The notes below the pieces were generated by a model. The model worked only from the letters and a program-made list of their open reading frames with translations. It searched no databases and was not told the DNA's origin. The translations under genes and the position numbers were made by a program. From Leptolyngbya subtilissima AS-A7 (lineage in GTDB: Bacteria; Cyanobacteriota; Cyanobacteriia; Phormidesmidales; Phormidesmidaceae), in assembly GCF_039962255.1 (NCBI RefSeq), contig NZ_JAMPKY010000004.1:416467-480466 (forward strand): DNA of 64,000 nt, read 5' to 3'. Below are positions 48,739-58,487 of this stretch, piece by piece (the first letter of the stretch is position 1; every line of letters starts with the position of its first letter).

Positions 48739-49455
48739 CTATAGGGGACCTAGCAAATGGGCAAACTCCCTTTGAATAGCGCCATAGCATTCACAGGAAC
48801 AGTTTTCTAAAGCTTCACCATCCAAAATCGTGACCCGACCACGGGTGTAGCGAATTACACTAGCCTGACTCAGGTTGCCAGCAGCTATCGTGACACTAGA
48901 ACGGGGAACACCCAACATTTCCCCTATAAACTCTTGAGTCAGTATAAATGTATCGCTTTGCAAGCAGTCTCGCACTAGCAAGAGCCAGCGGGCCAGCCGC
49001 TCCTCAGTTGAGTGAAACCGATTACAGGCAACATACTGAGCCGCTTGGCTAAAAAGAGCCTGACAGTAGCGCAGCAGGATGCTTTGTAACGGTCCACCGC
49101 GATCGAACTCAGCCTTTAACGCTGCGGCACTCATGCGCATAGCCTGACCTGGATTCTGCACATAGGCTCGATGGGCCTTGGTTTTACCGCCCAAAATAGC
49201 CAAAATACCTGCCATTCCTTCCCGCCCTACTAAGCTAACCTCAATGGTAGAGCCATTTTCCATTGAGGTAACTAGGGAAATTAGTGAGTGGTGCGGAAAG
49301 TAAACATAGGAAACAGGTTCATCAACGTCGTAAATAGACTGATAGTTCGTCAGTGAAACCAGTTCTAAATGGGGAACTAGCCGTTCATATGCTTCCGTTG
49401 GTAAAACCGCAAGCAAATGATTTTTAGGGAGGTCGAATTTTTGAATGTTGGACAT
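48739..49455 (-). CDS. Crp/Fnr-family transcriptional regulator
   Basis: 238 aa. The N-terminal cyclic-nucleotide-binding-like barrel (DVDEPVSYVYFPHHSLISLV, EVSLVGREGMAGILAILGG) lacks a clear cAMP phosphate cassette. The C-terminal helix-turn-helix is TQEFIGEMLGVPRSSVTIAA. Proteins of this kind (often called Crp/Fnr, DUF-like with VGREG) respond to redox or light in cyanobacteria, but the signal is unknown. A C-terminal CSCEC cluster (near 222-226) might bind metal or sense redox. Alone on its strand. Confidence 0.88.
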   Translation of the reverse strand: MSNIQKFDLPKNHLLAVLPTEAYERLVPHLELVSLTNYQSIYDVDEPVSYVYFPHHSLISLVTSMENGSTIEVSLVGREGMAGILAILGGKTKAHRAYVQNPGQAMRMSAAALKAEFDRGGPLQSILLRYCQALFSQAAQYVACNRFHSTEERLARWLLLVRDCLQSDTFILTQEFIGEMLGVPRSSVTIAAGNLSQASVIRYTRGRVTILDGEALENCSCECYGAIQREFAHLLGPL

Positions 49456-49852
49456 AATCTATCCTAGGGACAAGCCATGTTGAGAAAAACAACTACTGGC
49501 ACTAGGAAGAAGGATTCAAATCTTATTCACAATGTCAAAAGAAATTAATCTAGCCGGGCAAGCCTTCTGGCGTTGCCTATCTGCACAATAACAAAAATTT
49601 AGCTAGCAATGGGGCTCCATTATGTCTTTGTAGCGTTAAGTTAGGTACACCTGTTGCTCTAAGCAAAAAATTGGACCTACTAACGATACCTAAAAGCTTA
49701 GCCAGTCCTTGTTTCCAGTCTGCTTGAGGGCCTGACAACTCTATAGAGTTAGTCCTACTGGCTTGGCGCAAGTCGAGATGCTGAAAATTTCTGAGTTCAA
49801 GTGTACTATTGAGTTAGTGCATTCAGACCTTTGATGGTCTATCGAGGCAACC
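49456..49852. other. Divergent spacer of about 400 bp
   Basis: Between the Crp-family gene and topA. No gene or repeat seen. It must hold both promoters. An AT-rich segment at 49505-49545 precedes the Crp gene. Confidence 0.4.
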
Positions 49853-52039
49853 ATGGCCAATTTGCTGCTGATTGAAAGCCCTGGCAAGGTGAAGAAGCTC
49901 GGGCAAATTTTGGGTTCGGGCTGGGTGATCAAAGCCAGCATGGGCCACGTGCGCGAACTTGCCAATGACGGCGAAGATGCCCTCGGCTTTGATCTGGGGG
50001 CAGACTCTATTAACTGCCGCTACCAACCTCGTGATGACCGCGCCCAAAAGGTGTTGGCTGAGCTGCGCCAGGCGGTCAAAGCCGCCGCTTGCGTCTACAT
50101 CGCCACAGACCCCGATCGCGAAGGCGAAACCATTGGCTGGCATTTGCAGCAGGCGCTCAACCTAAAGCACCCTCGGCGGGTGGTCTACAGCGAAATTACC
50201 TCCCAGGCGGTGAGAGCGGCGATCGCCCAGCCCCGCACCCTCAACCAGAGCCTAGTCGCTGCCGGACGCGCCCGCGACTGCCTTGATAAGCTGGTGGGCT
50301 ACACCGGCAGTCGCCACGTAGTCTGGCCCCTAAACAACGGCGCAAAATCTATGGGTCGGGTGCAGAGCGCTACCCTGCACTTGCTCTGCGTCAGGGAGAG
50401 AGCCATTCAGGCCTTTGTCCCCCAAGACTACTGGAGCGTGTGGGTGACCTACGGCGAGGGGTTCAAAGCGTTTTATCGCACCAGCCCTAAGCCGCAGCGG
50501 CCGCCGGCCAAAGATGCGGAAGATAAGGGTGCTGAGCAGGAGTCTGAGCGGGTGACCTCCCAAGAGCGGGCCGATCAGCTGGTGGCGAGCGCTCAAACCC
50601 ATCCCCATCATGTTCTACACATTGAAGGCAAACAGGCCACCCAATCGCCCCCGCCCCCCTTTGTTACCTCCACCTTGCAGCAGGCGGCTGGTTCCAAACT
50701 GCACTTCAGCCCCGAGCACACTATGAAGGTGGCCCAAGCGCTCTATGAAAAGGGCCACATCACCTACATGCGCACCGATTCGATTACACTCTCCGCCCCC
50801 TTTTGCGAGTCGGTGCGCCAGTACCTAGAGCAGCACGACCCCACTAACTTGCCGCGCAAAACCACCCAGCATCGCGCCATCAAAGGCTCCCAAGAAGCCC
50901 ACGAAGCGATTCGCCCTACCGATGTCAATCACCTGCCCCAGCACCTTCAGCGAGAACTCTCTGCTGAGCAGGCTCGCCTCTACGAGCTGATCTGGAACCG
51001 GGCGGTGGCCTCGCAATGTGCCCCGGCGCGCCTGCGCAAAACTCGCATTGTCACTCAGTCGGGCGACGCCTACTGGGAAGCCCGCGGCCAGGTGCTCGAG
51101 TTTGCCGGCTACACCCGCTACTGGAACAACCTCAGCGCCGATGCAGTGCTGCCTGCCCTAACCCAGGGGCAACCCCTGCAACTCGCACAGGCCCAGGCGG
51201 ATGCTAAGCAGACTCAGCCGCCGCCCCGCTACAGCGAGCCGAAGCTGGTGAAGCTAATGGAGCAAAAAGGGATTGGTCGCCCCAGCACCTACGCCCCAAC
51301 CATCAAAACCCTCAGGCAGCGGGAGTATGTGGATCTGCTTCAGGGCAAGCTACAGCCCACCGCGTTGGGACTGGAGCTTGATGGAGCCCTGGAGAAGCTC
51401 CTGCCAGACCTGATTCAGCCAGAGTTTACGGCCCAGATGGAAACGGCCCTGGATGCGATCGCCACTGGCGATCAGGAGTGGCAGGCCTATCTGCTCAACT
51501 GGAACCGGAATTATTTTGCCCCGGCGATCGCCCAAGCCAAGTCCCAACTCCTTTCCCTACCGACCTTTGCCGAGCATCCCCCGGCACCGGGAGGGAAGTC
51601 TTCTGAGCGATCGTCAGTTACCAAGGCCAAGCCTGCTAATGGTCAACCGACCAAAACCAAATGCCCCACCTGCGGCGAGGCGATGACCAAACTTCCCTCC
51701 CGTTCTAAGAAGATGAAAGCGAAGCACTTTCTCAAATGCTCAGGCCCCGGCTGCAGCACCGTCATGTTTTGGAATGCTAAGGCCAAACGCTATGAGCTGC
51801 CCCAAGCCCAGCGCCAGGCTCTCAGTTCAGACCTGTTTACCGACCATCCCTGCCCTGTCTGCGGTGCTTTACTTGAGCGCTACGCCTACACCAAAGACGG
51901 GCAGGACAAAGTCATGCTGCGCTGCTCACTCCTAGAAAATCGCCGGGGCAAATGTAAGGAAGTCGCCTTCTTTCAGAGCCAAGGGGAGTTTTGGTCGCCC
52001 AAATTCGGCACCTTGAAGATATCGGCCCCTAGTCCTTAG
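49853..52039 (+). CDS. topA: Type IA DNA topoisomerase
   Basis: 728 aa. TOPRIM entry LLLIESPGKVKKLGQIL, then DPDREGETIGWHLQQ with the metal acidic residues, and the catalytic Tyr305 in THITYMRTDS-like HITYMRTDSITLS. Two zinc-finger-like segments follow (CPTCGEAMTKL, KCSGPGC and CPVCGALLERY, RCSLLENRRGKCKE). It relaxes negative supercoils. It is shorter than the usual cyanobacterial housekeeping TopA (about 850-900 aa) and lacks the long basic tail, so it could be a second, accessory enzyme. Its neighbours are not replication genes. Confidence 0.9.
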   Translation: MANLLLIESPGKVKKLGQILGSGWVIKASMGHVRELANDGEDALGFDLGADSINCRYQPRDDRAQKVLAELRQAVKAAACVYIATDPDREGETIGWHLQQALNLKHPRRVVYSEITSQAVRAAIAQPRTLNQSLVAAGRARDCLDKLVGYTGSRHVVWPLNNGAKSMGRVQSATLHLLCVRERAIQAFVPQDYWSVWVTYGEGFKAFYRTSPKPQRPPAKDAEDKGAEQESERVTSQERADQLVASAQTHPHHVLHIEGKQATQSPPPPFVTSTLQQAAGSKLHFSPEHTMKVAQALYEKGHITYMRTDSITLSAPFCESVRQYLEQHDPTNLPRKTTQHRAIKGSQEAHEAIRPTDVNHLPQHLQRELSAEQARLYELIWNRAVASQCAPARLRKTRIVTQSGDAYWEARGQVLEFAGYTRYWNNLSADAVLPALTQGQPLQLAQAQADAKQTQPPPRYSEPKLVKLMEQKGIGRPSTYAPTIKTLRQREYVDLLQGKLQPTALGLELDGALEKLLPDLIQPEFTAQMETALDAIATGDQEWQAYLLNWNRNYFAPAIAQAKSQLLSLPTFAEHPPAPGGKSSERSSVTKAKPANGQPTKTKCPTCGEAMTKLPSRSKKMKAKHFLKCSGPGCSTVMFWNAKAKRYELPQAQRQALSSDLFTDHPCPVCGALLERYAYTKDGQDKVMLRCSLLENRRGKCKEVAFFQSQGEFWSPKFGTLKISAPSP

Positions 52040-52178
52040 GCTTTTTCTAGAAAAGACGTTCCCAGCCGTCAATGCCAACCGTTAAGACCTAAGCAATCAT
52101 GCCGGTATTAAAGAGGATGAAAGTCGCATAAAGCTGGGTTTTACTCAGCTTGTATCAAAAATAGTTGTGTCAGCCTAC

Positions 52179-52844
52179 TTATTTTGCTAGTTCTAAACTC
52201 GACATCTGCTGCATAAATAGCATCGCCTTATTGACCAATTTAGGACCCGCCTTTTCAGGGGAACCGGCATCAAATGGAGGGGCGGGATTGTACTCCAGCA
52301 ATAATTGAACAATCTTGGCGGTTTCCTCACCGTAAAGAATACTCGCGATCGTCAACCCAAAATCAATTCCGGCTGTCACACCGCCACCCGTAATTCGATT
52401 GCGATCGACCACAACCCTCTCGGTGCCCACTTCAACGCCCAATGCAGCGAGCTGCTCGCGGGCAGCCCAGTGAGTAGCCGCCCGATAGCCTTCGAGCAAT
52501 CCTGCTTTCGCCAAAAGTATCGATCCGCCGCAGACTGAGGTGATAAATTTAGCAGTGCTGCCTTGTTCACGGAGAAATGCTAATATCTCTGGATCGTCTT
52601 CTATCGCTGGCATTTCTAAGCCACCACCAACACAGATCACATCTAAGCGCGGGCAATTTTCAAACGTAGTATCGGGTAGAACCATCATTCCATCATCGGT
52701 TTTGACTGGATCAAGTGTTTTCCAGATCCGATGAATTTTGACACCAGGTAGCCCGCTAAAAACTTGCTGTGGGCCAAGAATATCCAGCGAAGTCATACCA
52801 GGATAAAAGACTAAACCAATGGTGTAATTTTGCAAGTTAGTCAT
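52179..52844 (-). CDS. DJ-1/PfpI family protein (isonitrile hydratase-like)
   Basis: 221 aa from the ATG at 52844 (MTNLQNYTIGL), which follows a GGGAGA ribosome site; a longer frame starts without one. The nucleophile elbow is TSVCGGSILLAKAGLL, preceded by ICVGGGLEMP, and the partner region is GVTAGIDFGLTIAS. This pattern fits the InhA-like/AraC-N DJ-1 subfamily that includes isonitrile hydratase, but the substrate is unknown. It is divergent from a LuxR-type regulator that is probably its controller. Confidence 0.88.
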   Translation of the reverse strand: MTNLQNYTIGLVFYPGMTSLDILGPQQVFSGLPGVKIHRIWKTLDPVKTDDGMMVLPDTTFENCPRLDVICVGGGLEMPAIEDDPEILAFLREQGSTAKFITSVCGGSILLAKAGLLEGYRAATHWAAREQLAALGVEVGTERVVVDRNRITGGGVTAGIDFGLTIASILYGEETAKIVQLLLEYNPAPPFDAGSPEKAGPKLVNKAMLFMQQMSSLELAK

Positions 52845-52943
52845 GAATTTATCTCCCTGCGGCGATTGCAATTAAATCTATCCCTATACTAGGAATGGCG
52901 ACCCATCGCGACTAGTCCTCGATCGAGTACTCTTTTCACCACC

Positions 52944-53642
52944 ATGACCACTTCCTTGAAGCTTTTATTTGAAGGAATTCACCAAGCAGAGGATGAAGAC
53001 AGCTTGCGATCGCAGCTTGCGCCACAACTTGGGGAGTACTTTGCTGCCAAGCGATCTGGAATCTTTTTCTTCGACCAGCTTTTAGTAGATCAAAAGTTTC
53101 AAACCGTTCTCAACCTTGCCCTATCTCTCGAACACAATCCTGTAGCGCGTTACATCGCGGAACGCCATACACCCGTTCACGAAGGATTGGTGACAACACC
53201 CAAGGCCTGGAAATTAATCTGTCCACGTCCGGATCACTGGCATGTAATGGCAGGTCCGATTGTTGATCGTGGTCAAGTCGTGGGTTCAGTGGGATGTACC
53301 CGCGAAAAATCGATGCCTGCTTTTGATACTCAAAATTTAGCCGATCTAAGTGCCGTCTGTTTGCACCTGTCTGCTTGGACTGCAAGTGTGAGACTTACCC
53401 GCAGCACGACTCCACAACCCCAACATCAATCGTTTAACACCAGCCGACTAACACCGCGTGAGTTACAAATTGCTGATTTGGTAGCTTTGGGGCGAACCAA
53501 TGCAGAGATTGGGAATGAACTTTGGATTACCGAAAATTCTGTCAAGCAAGCTTTGAAGCGAATGTTCCGTAAGCTGAATGTTTCGTCGCGTGCAGAACTA
53601 GTTGCACAAATCTCCGCCATGCAACCCCATTTTTCTAAGTAA
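52944..53642 (+). CDS. LuxR-type transcriptional regulator
   Basis: 232 aa. An N-terminal GAF-like sensor region (LLFEGIHQAEDEDSLRSQLA to TASVRLTRST) is joined to a LuxR helix-turn-helix: LTPRELQIADLVALGRTNAE, IGNELWITENSVKQALKRMF, RKLNVSSRAELVAQI. No receiver domain, so it is not a classical response regulator. It likely binds a small molecule and controls the divergent PfpI gene 99 bp away. Confidence 0.88.
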   Translation: MTTSLKLLFEGIHQAEDEDSLRSQLAPQLGEYFAAKRSGIFFFDQLLVDQKFQTVLNLALSLEHNPVARYIAERHTPVHEGLVTTPKAWKLICPRPDHWHVMAGPIVDRGQVVGSVGCTREKSMPAFDTQNLADLSAVCLHLSAWTASVRLTRSTTPQPQHQSFNTSRLTPRELQIADLVALGRTNAEIGNELWITENSVKQALKRMFRKLNVSSRAELVAQISAMQPHFSK

Positions 53643-54138
53643 CAAGCTATCTCTATCTAGTTTGGTCAAACTCTCACCAGTAGTCTTTCGCTTATTCCTT
53701 CACCAATCAACTAACCGCATAACTTGTTATTAGAAGGAAAATCGTTAGCCTAGGCATCCTGTAGTGGTGATTGCGTAGAAAAATTTGGTTGACCAGCCCT
53801 GCAAATCCGCAGCGATCGCACATTATCTTCAACCTTACTTCAAGGATCACGCGCGCCCGTCTGTGGATCCCAAGTGACGAGCAGTCCATCGGCATGTGTT
53901 CGCGGCGGTTAGGCTAGATGGCTTAGTTAGCGGCGTTTGCCTCCGCCCGATTCTGCTTCAGCTGCGCCAGCATATCCTCGTGGGTCATTCCTTCGTACTG
54001 GCCCTACCGCCAGCGCAATCAACACCACTAGCAAGACTTCTTGTGAAATCCACCGTTCGGTTGTGGCTCCTCAATAACTTTGAGTGTTACCCCGTAGACG
54101 GAGCAATCAACCTGACGCAGCACTAAGAAGGGTGGCAA
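53643..54138. other. Gene-poor spacer, about 500 bp
   Basis: No convincing gene. On the minus strand a 21-codon frame (MTHEDMLAQLKQNRAEANAA, about 53926-53991) has a GAAGGA box just before its ATG and could be a relic or a tiny gene. Nothing else stands out. Confidence 0.35.
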
Positions 54139-54306
54139 ATGATAGACAACGAATTTCGCATTGTGCTAGAGGCCTACACCCAAGCAACAAATGATGGGGA
54201 CATAGGTACTGCTGAGGCGCTGCTCAGAGAACTAGATGACTTAGTTGTGTCATCCCAATACGATCGCGCTAAGGCAGAAAAAATTAAGGAATGGACGGTG
54301 GGCTAG
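54139..54306 (+). CDS. Small acidic helical protein (55 aa)
   Basis: MIDNEFRIVLEAYTQATNDG leads to TAEALLRELDDLVVSSQYDR and KAEKIKEWTVG. Two amphipathic helices with no Cys. An AAGGGTGG sequence precedes the ATG and a hairpin (54331-54362) follows the stop, so it looks like a genuine small gene. I do not recognise a family. It is too short for most gene callers' default limits. Confidence 0.6.
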   Translation: MIDNEFRIVLEAYTQATNDGDIGTAEALLRELDDLVVSSQYDRAKAEKIKEWTVG

Positions 54307-54321
54307 TGCCGACGGAGATGT

Positions 54322-54383
54322 TAAACAAAAACCCCCACGGGCCAATAGTGCCGGTGGGGGTTAGTTCTCAGGATGCATCTACG
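54322..54383. repeat. Dispersed hairpin repeat, copy A (with terminator-like stem)
   Basis: AACCCCCAC...GTGGGGGTT stem at 54330-54362 directly after the 55-aa gene, then TTCTCAGGATGCATCTACG. Copies B and C are at 55031-55080 and 58171-58226. Confidence 0.7.
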
Positions 54384-55030
54384 TTTCAGGACTTCTGCCC
54401 GTTACTTGCCTATGATGCCCTTATCAATGAGGGCAGTAGCAGGGGTCGGCTATTTAGCGTAAATGGAATTTCACCTCTGCCCCTAGCGATCGCCGAGGGT
54501 TATTTTGTTGGACATTGTGAATCATCGGGCTGTCCCTGGCCGACCGGCCCTAGCGAAAAAAATGAGCTGGAGCAGTAGTCTGCACCTAGAGATGGCTTTA
54601 AAGTAGGCCTGCATTCCTGCATTGCTACGTCCTTGTTTGGAGAGAGCGACATAACCCTGGGCAAGTGAGCTTGAGTGAATAACCCCCCGATGCGCGGGGC
54701 ACCAGGGGGCGAGTTTGTTATAAGAGTTCGGGTATATGGTGAAACGAGATGCAGTATGTCTGCTCTCAACTCCACAATGCCCTGCTCCGGCTATTTCCAC
54801 CCCTTCATAGCTGGCATGTTTACAGGATGCTGGTCGAGCGCGTCGAACCCGTTAACGTTCATCGAAATGTAGCCAATTTGCTTTACTTTCTTGCCCAAGT
54901 CATGTTGTTTGCTGGGGAGCAGCCCACATCCGCTGCCTCAACACCGCCAGCGATATCGCTCCCGGACAGAGCACATCAGCAATCAGCAGGCTATTCCCAG
55001 AGTCCATAGCACCACCCATACGATGGTGCC

Positions 55031-55080
55031 CAAACAAAACCCCCAATGGCCAGCGGTGCCGTTGAGGGGTGCATCTACGG
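55031..55080. repeat. Dispersed hairpin repeat, copy B
   Basis: CAAACAAAACCCCCAATGGC, CAGCGGTGCCGTTGAGGGG and TGCATCTACG. It matches copy A with the middle TTAGTTCTCAG deleted. Confidence 0.6.
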
Positions 55081-55315
55081 GACGTTTTCAGAAACTCACC
55101 GCCATGGACCTATAGTGCCCTTACCGATGGGGTGCGTTGCAGATAGATGGGGAGCGTCGGCCAGGTGGCTTAGTCAAGGAATCTGGAAGCGCTTACAGAC
55201 ATAAACATTACCTACTGAGTCCTGAGCGATCGGTATTATTTATTTGTGTCTCTGGGTATTAGCCATCCGATCTACTCCCGCTCCATTGCTCCGCGACGTG
55301 ATTTCAACCAAGAGG

Positions 55316-58135
55316 ATGCCAAATCTGATCCGCTCTCCACTATCGCGCTATGGCATCGCTGGTCTCAGCGTTTTACTAGCAACCCTGCTGATGTTATTGC
55401 TAGACCCTTTGCTGGGGATGACGCAGAGCCCTTTTCTGTTGTTCTTTGGCGCTGTCATGATCAGCGCTTGGTCTGGTGGCTTCGGCCCGGGACTGGTTGC
55501 CACTGCTTTATCCGGGCTCGTTAGCACCTACTACTTTATCCCGCCCTTTTATTCTCTCTCTCTTGACTGGGTCAGCGGCTCACGGCTGAGTTTATTTTTG
55601 CTAGAGGGTGTGCTCATCAGCGTCCTCGCTGGCGAACTGCGGGTGGCCAAGCAGCGGCTTGAGCGTACGTTGTCAAAGCTAAGGAGCAGTGAAGCAGACT
55701 ATTGGCAACTGGCCATGCAGTCGCAGGACCAGGCGAAGACGTTAAAGGCAATTTTCTCCGCGTCCGTTGATCACATCTACGTTTTTGATCAAGAGGGGCG
55801 CTATGGCTATGTCAGCGATGGTGCGGCTCAGGTGCTCGGTTTTTCACCCGAAGCCTTGTTTGGCAAAACATGGCGAGACATTGGTCTACCAGCGGCGCTC
55901 ATGGAACCAGTAGATGCCCAGCGAGAGAGAGTGATGTCTACCGGGCGATCGCTCAAAAGTGAAACTGATTTTGTCACAGACCATGGGGTGCGATCCTATG
56001 AATACATTCTCACGCCGCTGAGTACAGACTCATCAGCAAAAGCTGTAGTAGTCATTTCTCGGGATATTACTGAGCGCAAACAAGCAGAAGTCGAGCGTCA
56101 TCAATCGCTGCTGCGAGAACAAGCGGCCCGAGCCGAAGCAGAGGTGCAGCGAAATCGTTTGCATACGCTCTTGGTTCAAGCACCAGCGCTTATCTGTATC
56201 GATCGCGGGCCTGAGCATGTCTTTGAGTTTGCCAATCCGCTCTACTCTCAATTGGCGGGGCATCGTGAATTAATTGGACTGACTGTGCGGGAAGCGTTTC
56301 CTGAGTTAGCAGGACAAGGTTTTTTTGAACTGCTGGATCAAGTGTTTGAAACCGGCCAACCGTTTGTGGGCAACGAAGTCGCTGCTCAGTTGGATCGACA
56401 AGGCAATGGCACGCTCGAGGAAGGGTTTTTCAACTTTGTCTATCAGCCGCTTTTCGACGTTAACGGTGCGGTAGAAGGGATCGTGACCTTTAGCTTTGAG
56501 GTCACCACTCAAGTTGTGGCCCGACGGCAAGCTGAAGCTTTAGCAGAAGACTTAAGAAACCAACAGATTGCGCTGAAGAAAAGTGAAGCCCGCTTCAGTC
56601 GCCTGGTAGAAACCAATATTATTGGTGTGCTGCTGGCGGGTCCTAACGGCGTAATTATAGAGGCAAATGATGCCTTCCTCAGAATGGTGGGCTATACCCG
56701 TGAAGACTTGCAAAATGGCTTGATGAACTGGGGTGAAATGACACCGCCAGAATACTTTGCACAAGACGAGCAGGTATTACAGGAACTTGCCAGCACCGGC
56801 AGTTGCGCCCCGTTTGAAAAAGTATATATCCGCAAGGACGGTAGCCATGTGCCTATTTTACTGGGAGCCGCACAGCTCGAAAGTGACGAACTTGCCTGGG
56901 TCTGTTTTGTTTTGGATCTCACGGAAAGTAAGCAGACTGAGGCTTTATTGCGTCAACAAGCGGAGGCCTTAGCCCAAGCCAATCGGCTGAAAGATGAGTT
57001 TCTCGCGACCGTTTCCCATGAATTGCGGACACCCCTGAATGCGATGTTGGGCTGGGCCACCATGCTGCGGGGGAAACAACTGGATGAAACCACCAAACAG
57101 AGAGCGATCGAGACGATCGAGCGCAATGCCAGAGCGCAAAATCAGTTGATTGATGACCTGCTAGATGTCTCTCGGATCATTACTGGCAAACTTCGCCTTG
57201 ATGTTCGCCCGGTTGTGCTGGTTTCGGTGCTTGAGGCGGCGATCGATTCAATTCGACCGGCCGCAGAAGCCAAGGGTATTCGCCTGCAAAGTCTTTTAGA
57301 TCCTGCGGCAGGACCTATTTCTGGCGACCCAGACCGGCTTCAGCAGGTGTTTTGGAATTTATTGTCCAATGCTGTGAAGTTCACACCGAAAGGGGGTCGC
57401 ATTCAACTTCGCCTAGAGCGCATTAATTCCCACGTTGAGATCACCGTCAGCGATACCGGACAGGGCATCAGCCCCGAGTTTTTACCCTACGTGTTCGATC
57501 GCTTGCAGCAGGCAGATAGTACTACCACCAGAGCCCATGGTGGGTTGGGTCTTGGCCTAGCGATTGTGCGGCATTTAGTTGAACTCCATGGTGGACAGGT
57601 GCAGGCGGTAAGTGCGGGCGAGGGCAAGGGCACCACGTTCATGGTCAATTTACCCATTACGATCTTTCGCCCCGAACCAACCGCTCACGAACGAGTGCAT
57701 CCGACCGTCAGCGATCGGGCTCCTTTCATAGATGCGCCAAGATTGGATGGGGTAAAGATCTTGATTGTCGATGACGAAACTGATGCCCGAGAGCTCTTGG
57801 CCACACTTCTGAGGCAAAGCGGGGCAGTGGTCACCGCCGTGGCATCGGCAAGGGAAGCGTTGGCTACCATTACCCAAAGCTCGCTGGAGCAAAGACCTGA
57901 CCTCTTGGTGAGCGACATTGGCATGACAGGGGAAGATGGGTATATGCTGATGCGCCAGGTGCGTGCTTTGACGCCAGAACAGGGAGGCAGAATGCCAGCT
58001 ATTGCCCTCACCGCTTATGCACGGACGGAAGACCGTATCAAAGCATTGGCGGCAGGCTTTCAATCCCATGTCCCCAAACCAGTGGAGCCCGCTGAATTTA
58101 TTGCAGTCGTAGTCAACTTAAGTGAGCGCTTGTGA
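55316..58135 (+). CDS. Hybrid sensor histidine kinase with DUF4118-type membrane domain
   Basis: About 939 aa. Three or four transmembrane helices at the start (AGLSVLLATLLMLLLDPLLG, FLLFFGAVMISAWSGGFGPG) form a DUF4118-like sensor. Then come PAS (about 140-255), PAS (285-420), PAS with PAC (425-545), HisKA with His568 in TVSHELRTPLNA, an HATPase domain (NAVKFTPKGG, DTGQGISPEF, GGLGLGLAIVRHLVE) and a C-terminal receiver with Asp867 in SDIGMTGEDG and KPVEP. It autophosphorylates and passes phosphate inward, then perhaps to a separate regulator. Start at the ATG at 55316 after AAGAGG; an upstream TTG adds 24 unlikely residues. Confidence 0.9.
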   Translation: MPNLIRSPLSRYGIAGLSVLLATLLMLLLDPLLGMTQSPFLLFFGAVMISAWSGGFGPGLVATALSGLVSTYYFIPPFYSLSLDWVSGSRLSLFLLEGVLISVLAGELRVAKQRLERTLSKLRSSEADYWQLAMQSQDQAKTLKAIFSASVDHIYVFDQEGRYGYVSDGAAQVLGFSPEALFGKTWRDIGLPAALMEPVDAQRERVMSTGRSLKSETDFVTDHGVRSYEYILTPLSTDSSAKAVVVISRDITERKQAEVERHQSLLREQAARAEAEVQRNRLHTLLVQAPALICIDRGPEHVFEFANPLYSQLAGHRELIGLTVREAFPELAGQGFFELLDQVFETGQPFVGNEVAAQLDRQGNGTLEEGFFNFVYQPLFDVNGAVEGIVTFSFEVTTQVVARRQAEALAEDLRNQQIALKKSEARFSRLVETNIIGVLLAGPNGVIIEANDAFLRMVGYTREDLQNGLMNWGEMTPPEYFAQDEQVLQELASTGSCAPFEKVYIRKDGSHVPILLGAAQLESDELAWVCFVLDLTESKQTEALLRQQAEALAQANRLKDEFLATVSHELRTPLNAMLGWATMLRGKQLDETTKQRAIETIERNARAQNQLIDDLLDVSRIITGKLRLDVRPVVLVSVLEAAIDSIRPAAEAKGIRLQSLLDPAAGPISGDPDRLQQVFWNLLSNAVKFTPKGGRIQLRLERINSHVEITVSDTGQGISPEFLPYVFDRLQQADSTTTRAHGGLGLGLAIVRHLVELHGGQVQAVSAGEGKGTTFMVNLPITIFRPEPTAHERVHPTVSDRAPFIDAPRLDGVKILIVDDETDARELLATLLRQSGAVVTAVASAREALATITQSSLEQRPDLLVSDIGMTGEDGYMLMRQVRALTPEQGGRMPAIALTAYARTEDRIKALAAGFQSHVPKPVEPAEFIAVVVNLSERL

Positions 58136-58487
58136 GCGTTGACCAATATTGGCCAGTAGGTCAGCACCGACCAAAACAAATCCCACCAGCCAGTGCAGCC
58201 AGTAGGAAATTCTCAGGGTGTATCACAAATATGCTGAGCCTAGGTTGCCCCAATCGGTCGAGGACCGCGCAGGGGTAAGCCGGATGGCTTCAGGCTTGCT
58301 ACCGCCCCACTGTCACTTATCCGACTGTGGACTACGAAAACAGTTCAACCCGCCATTCTCTCCTTGACTGGTGCGATGACAGCAGCTGGCCTATCTGCCC
58401 GAGCAGGCAACTAGTCAATTTTTGAACAACTGGCACATCTTTTAATTGTCTAATTGCAGTCGAGAATTCCGGTTAACCCAATCAAGC
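58136..58487. other. 350-bp spacer with repeat copy C
   Basis: Apart from the repeat at 58171-58226 there is no gene or site that I can support. Confidence 0.45.
58171..58226. repeat. Dispersed hairpin repeat, copy C (diverged)
   Basis: CCAAAACAAATCCCACCAGC, CAGTGCAGCCAGTAGG and AATTCTCAGGGTGTATCAC line up with copy A in order and spacing, but the C and G runs have decayed so the stem is weak. Confidence 0.5.

Larger units (their letters stand above)
54307..55315. other. About 1 kb of apparently decayed DNA with duplicated pieces
   Basis: Frames here are short, have no ribosome sites and resemble no family. The stretch contains two of the three copies of a ~60-bp hairpin repeat (54322-54383 and 55031-55080), each followed by loosely similar text (CTTATCAATGAGGGCAGTAGC against CTTACCGATGGGGTGCGTTGC). 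It looks like an old duplication that has drifted. The kinase promoter must lie at its end. Confidence 0.5.

Noticed and set aside
54675..55115. Several 65-86 aa frames in the decayed stretch
   Set aside because: Overlapping in different frames, no ribosome sites, no recognisable domains.
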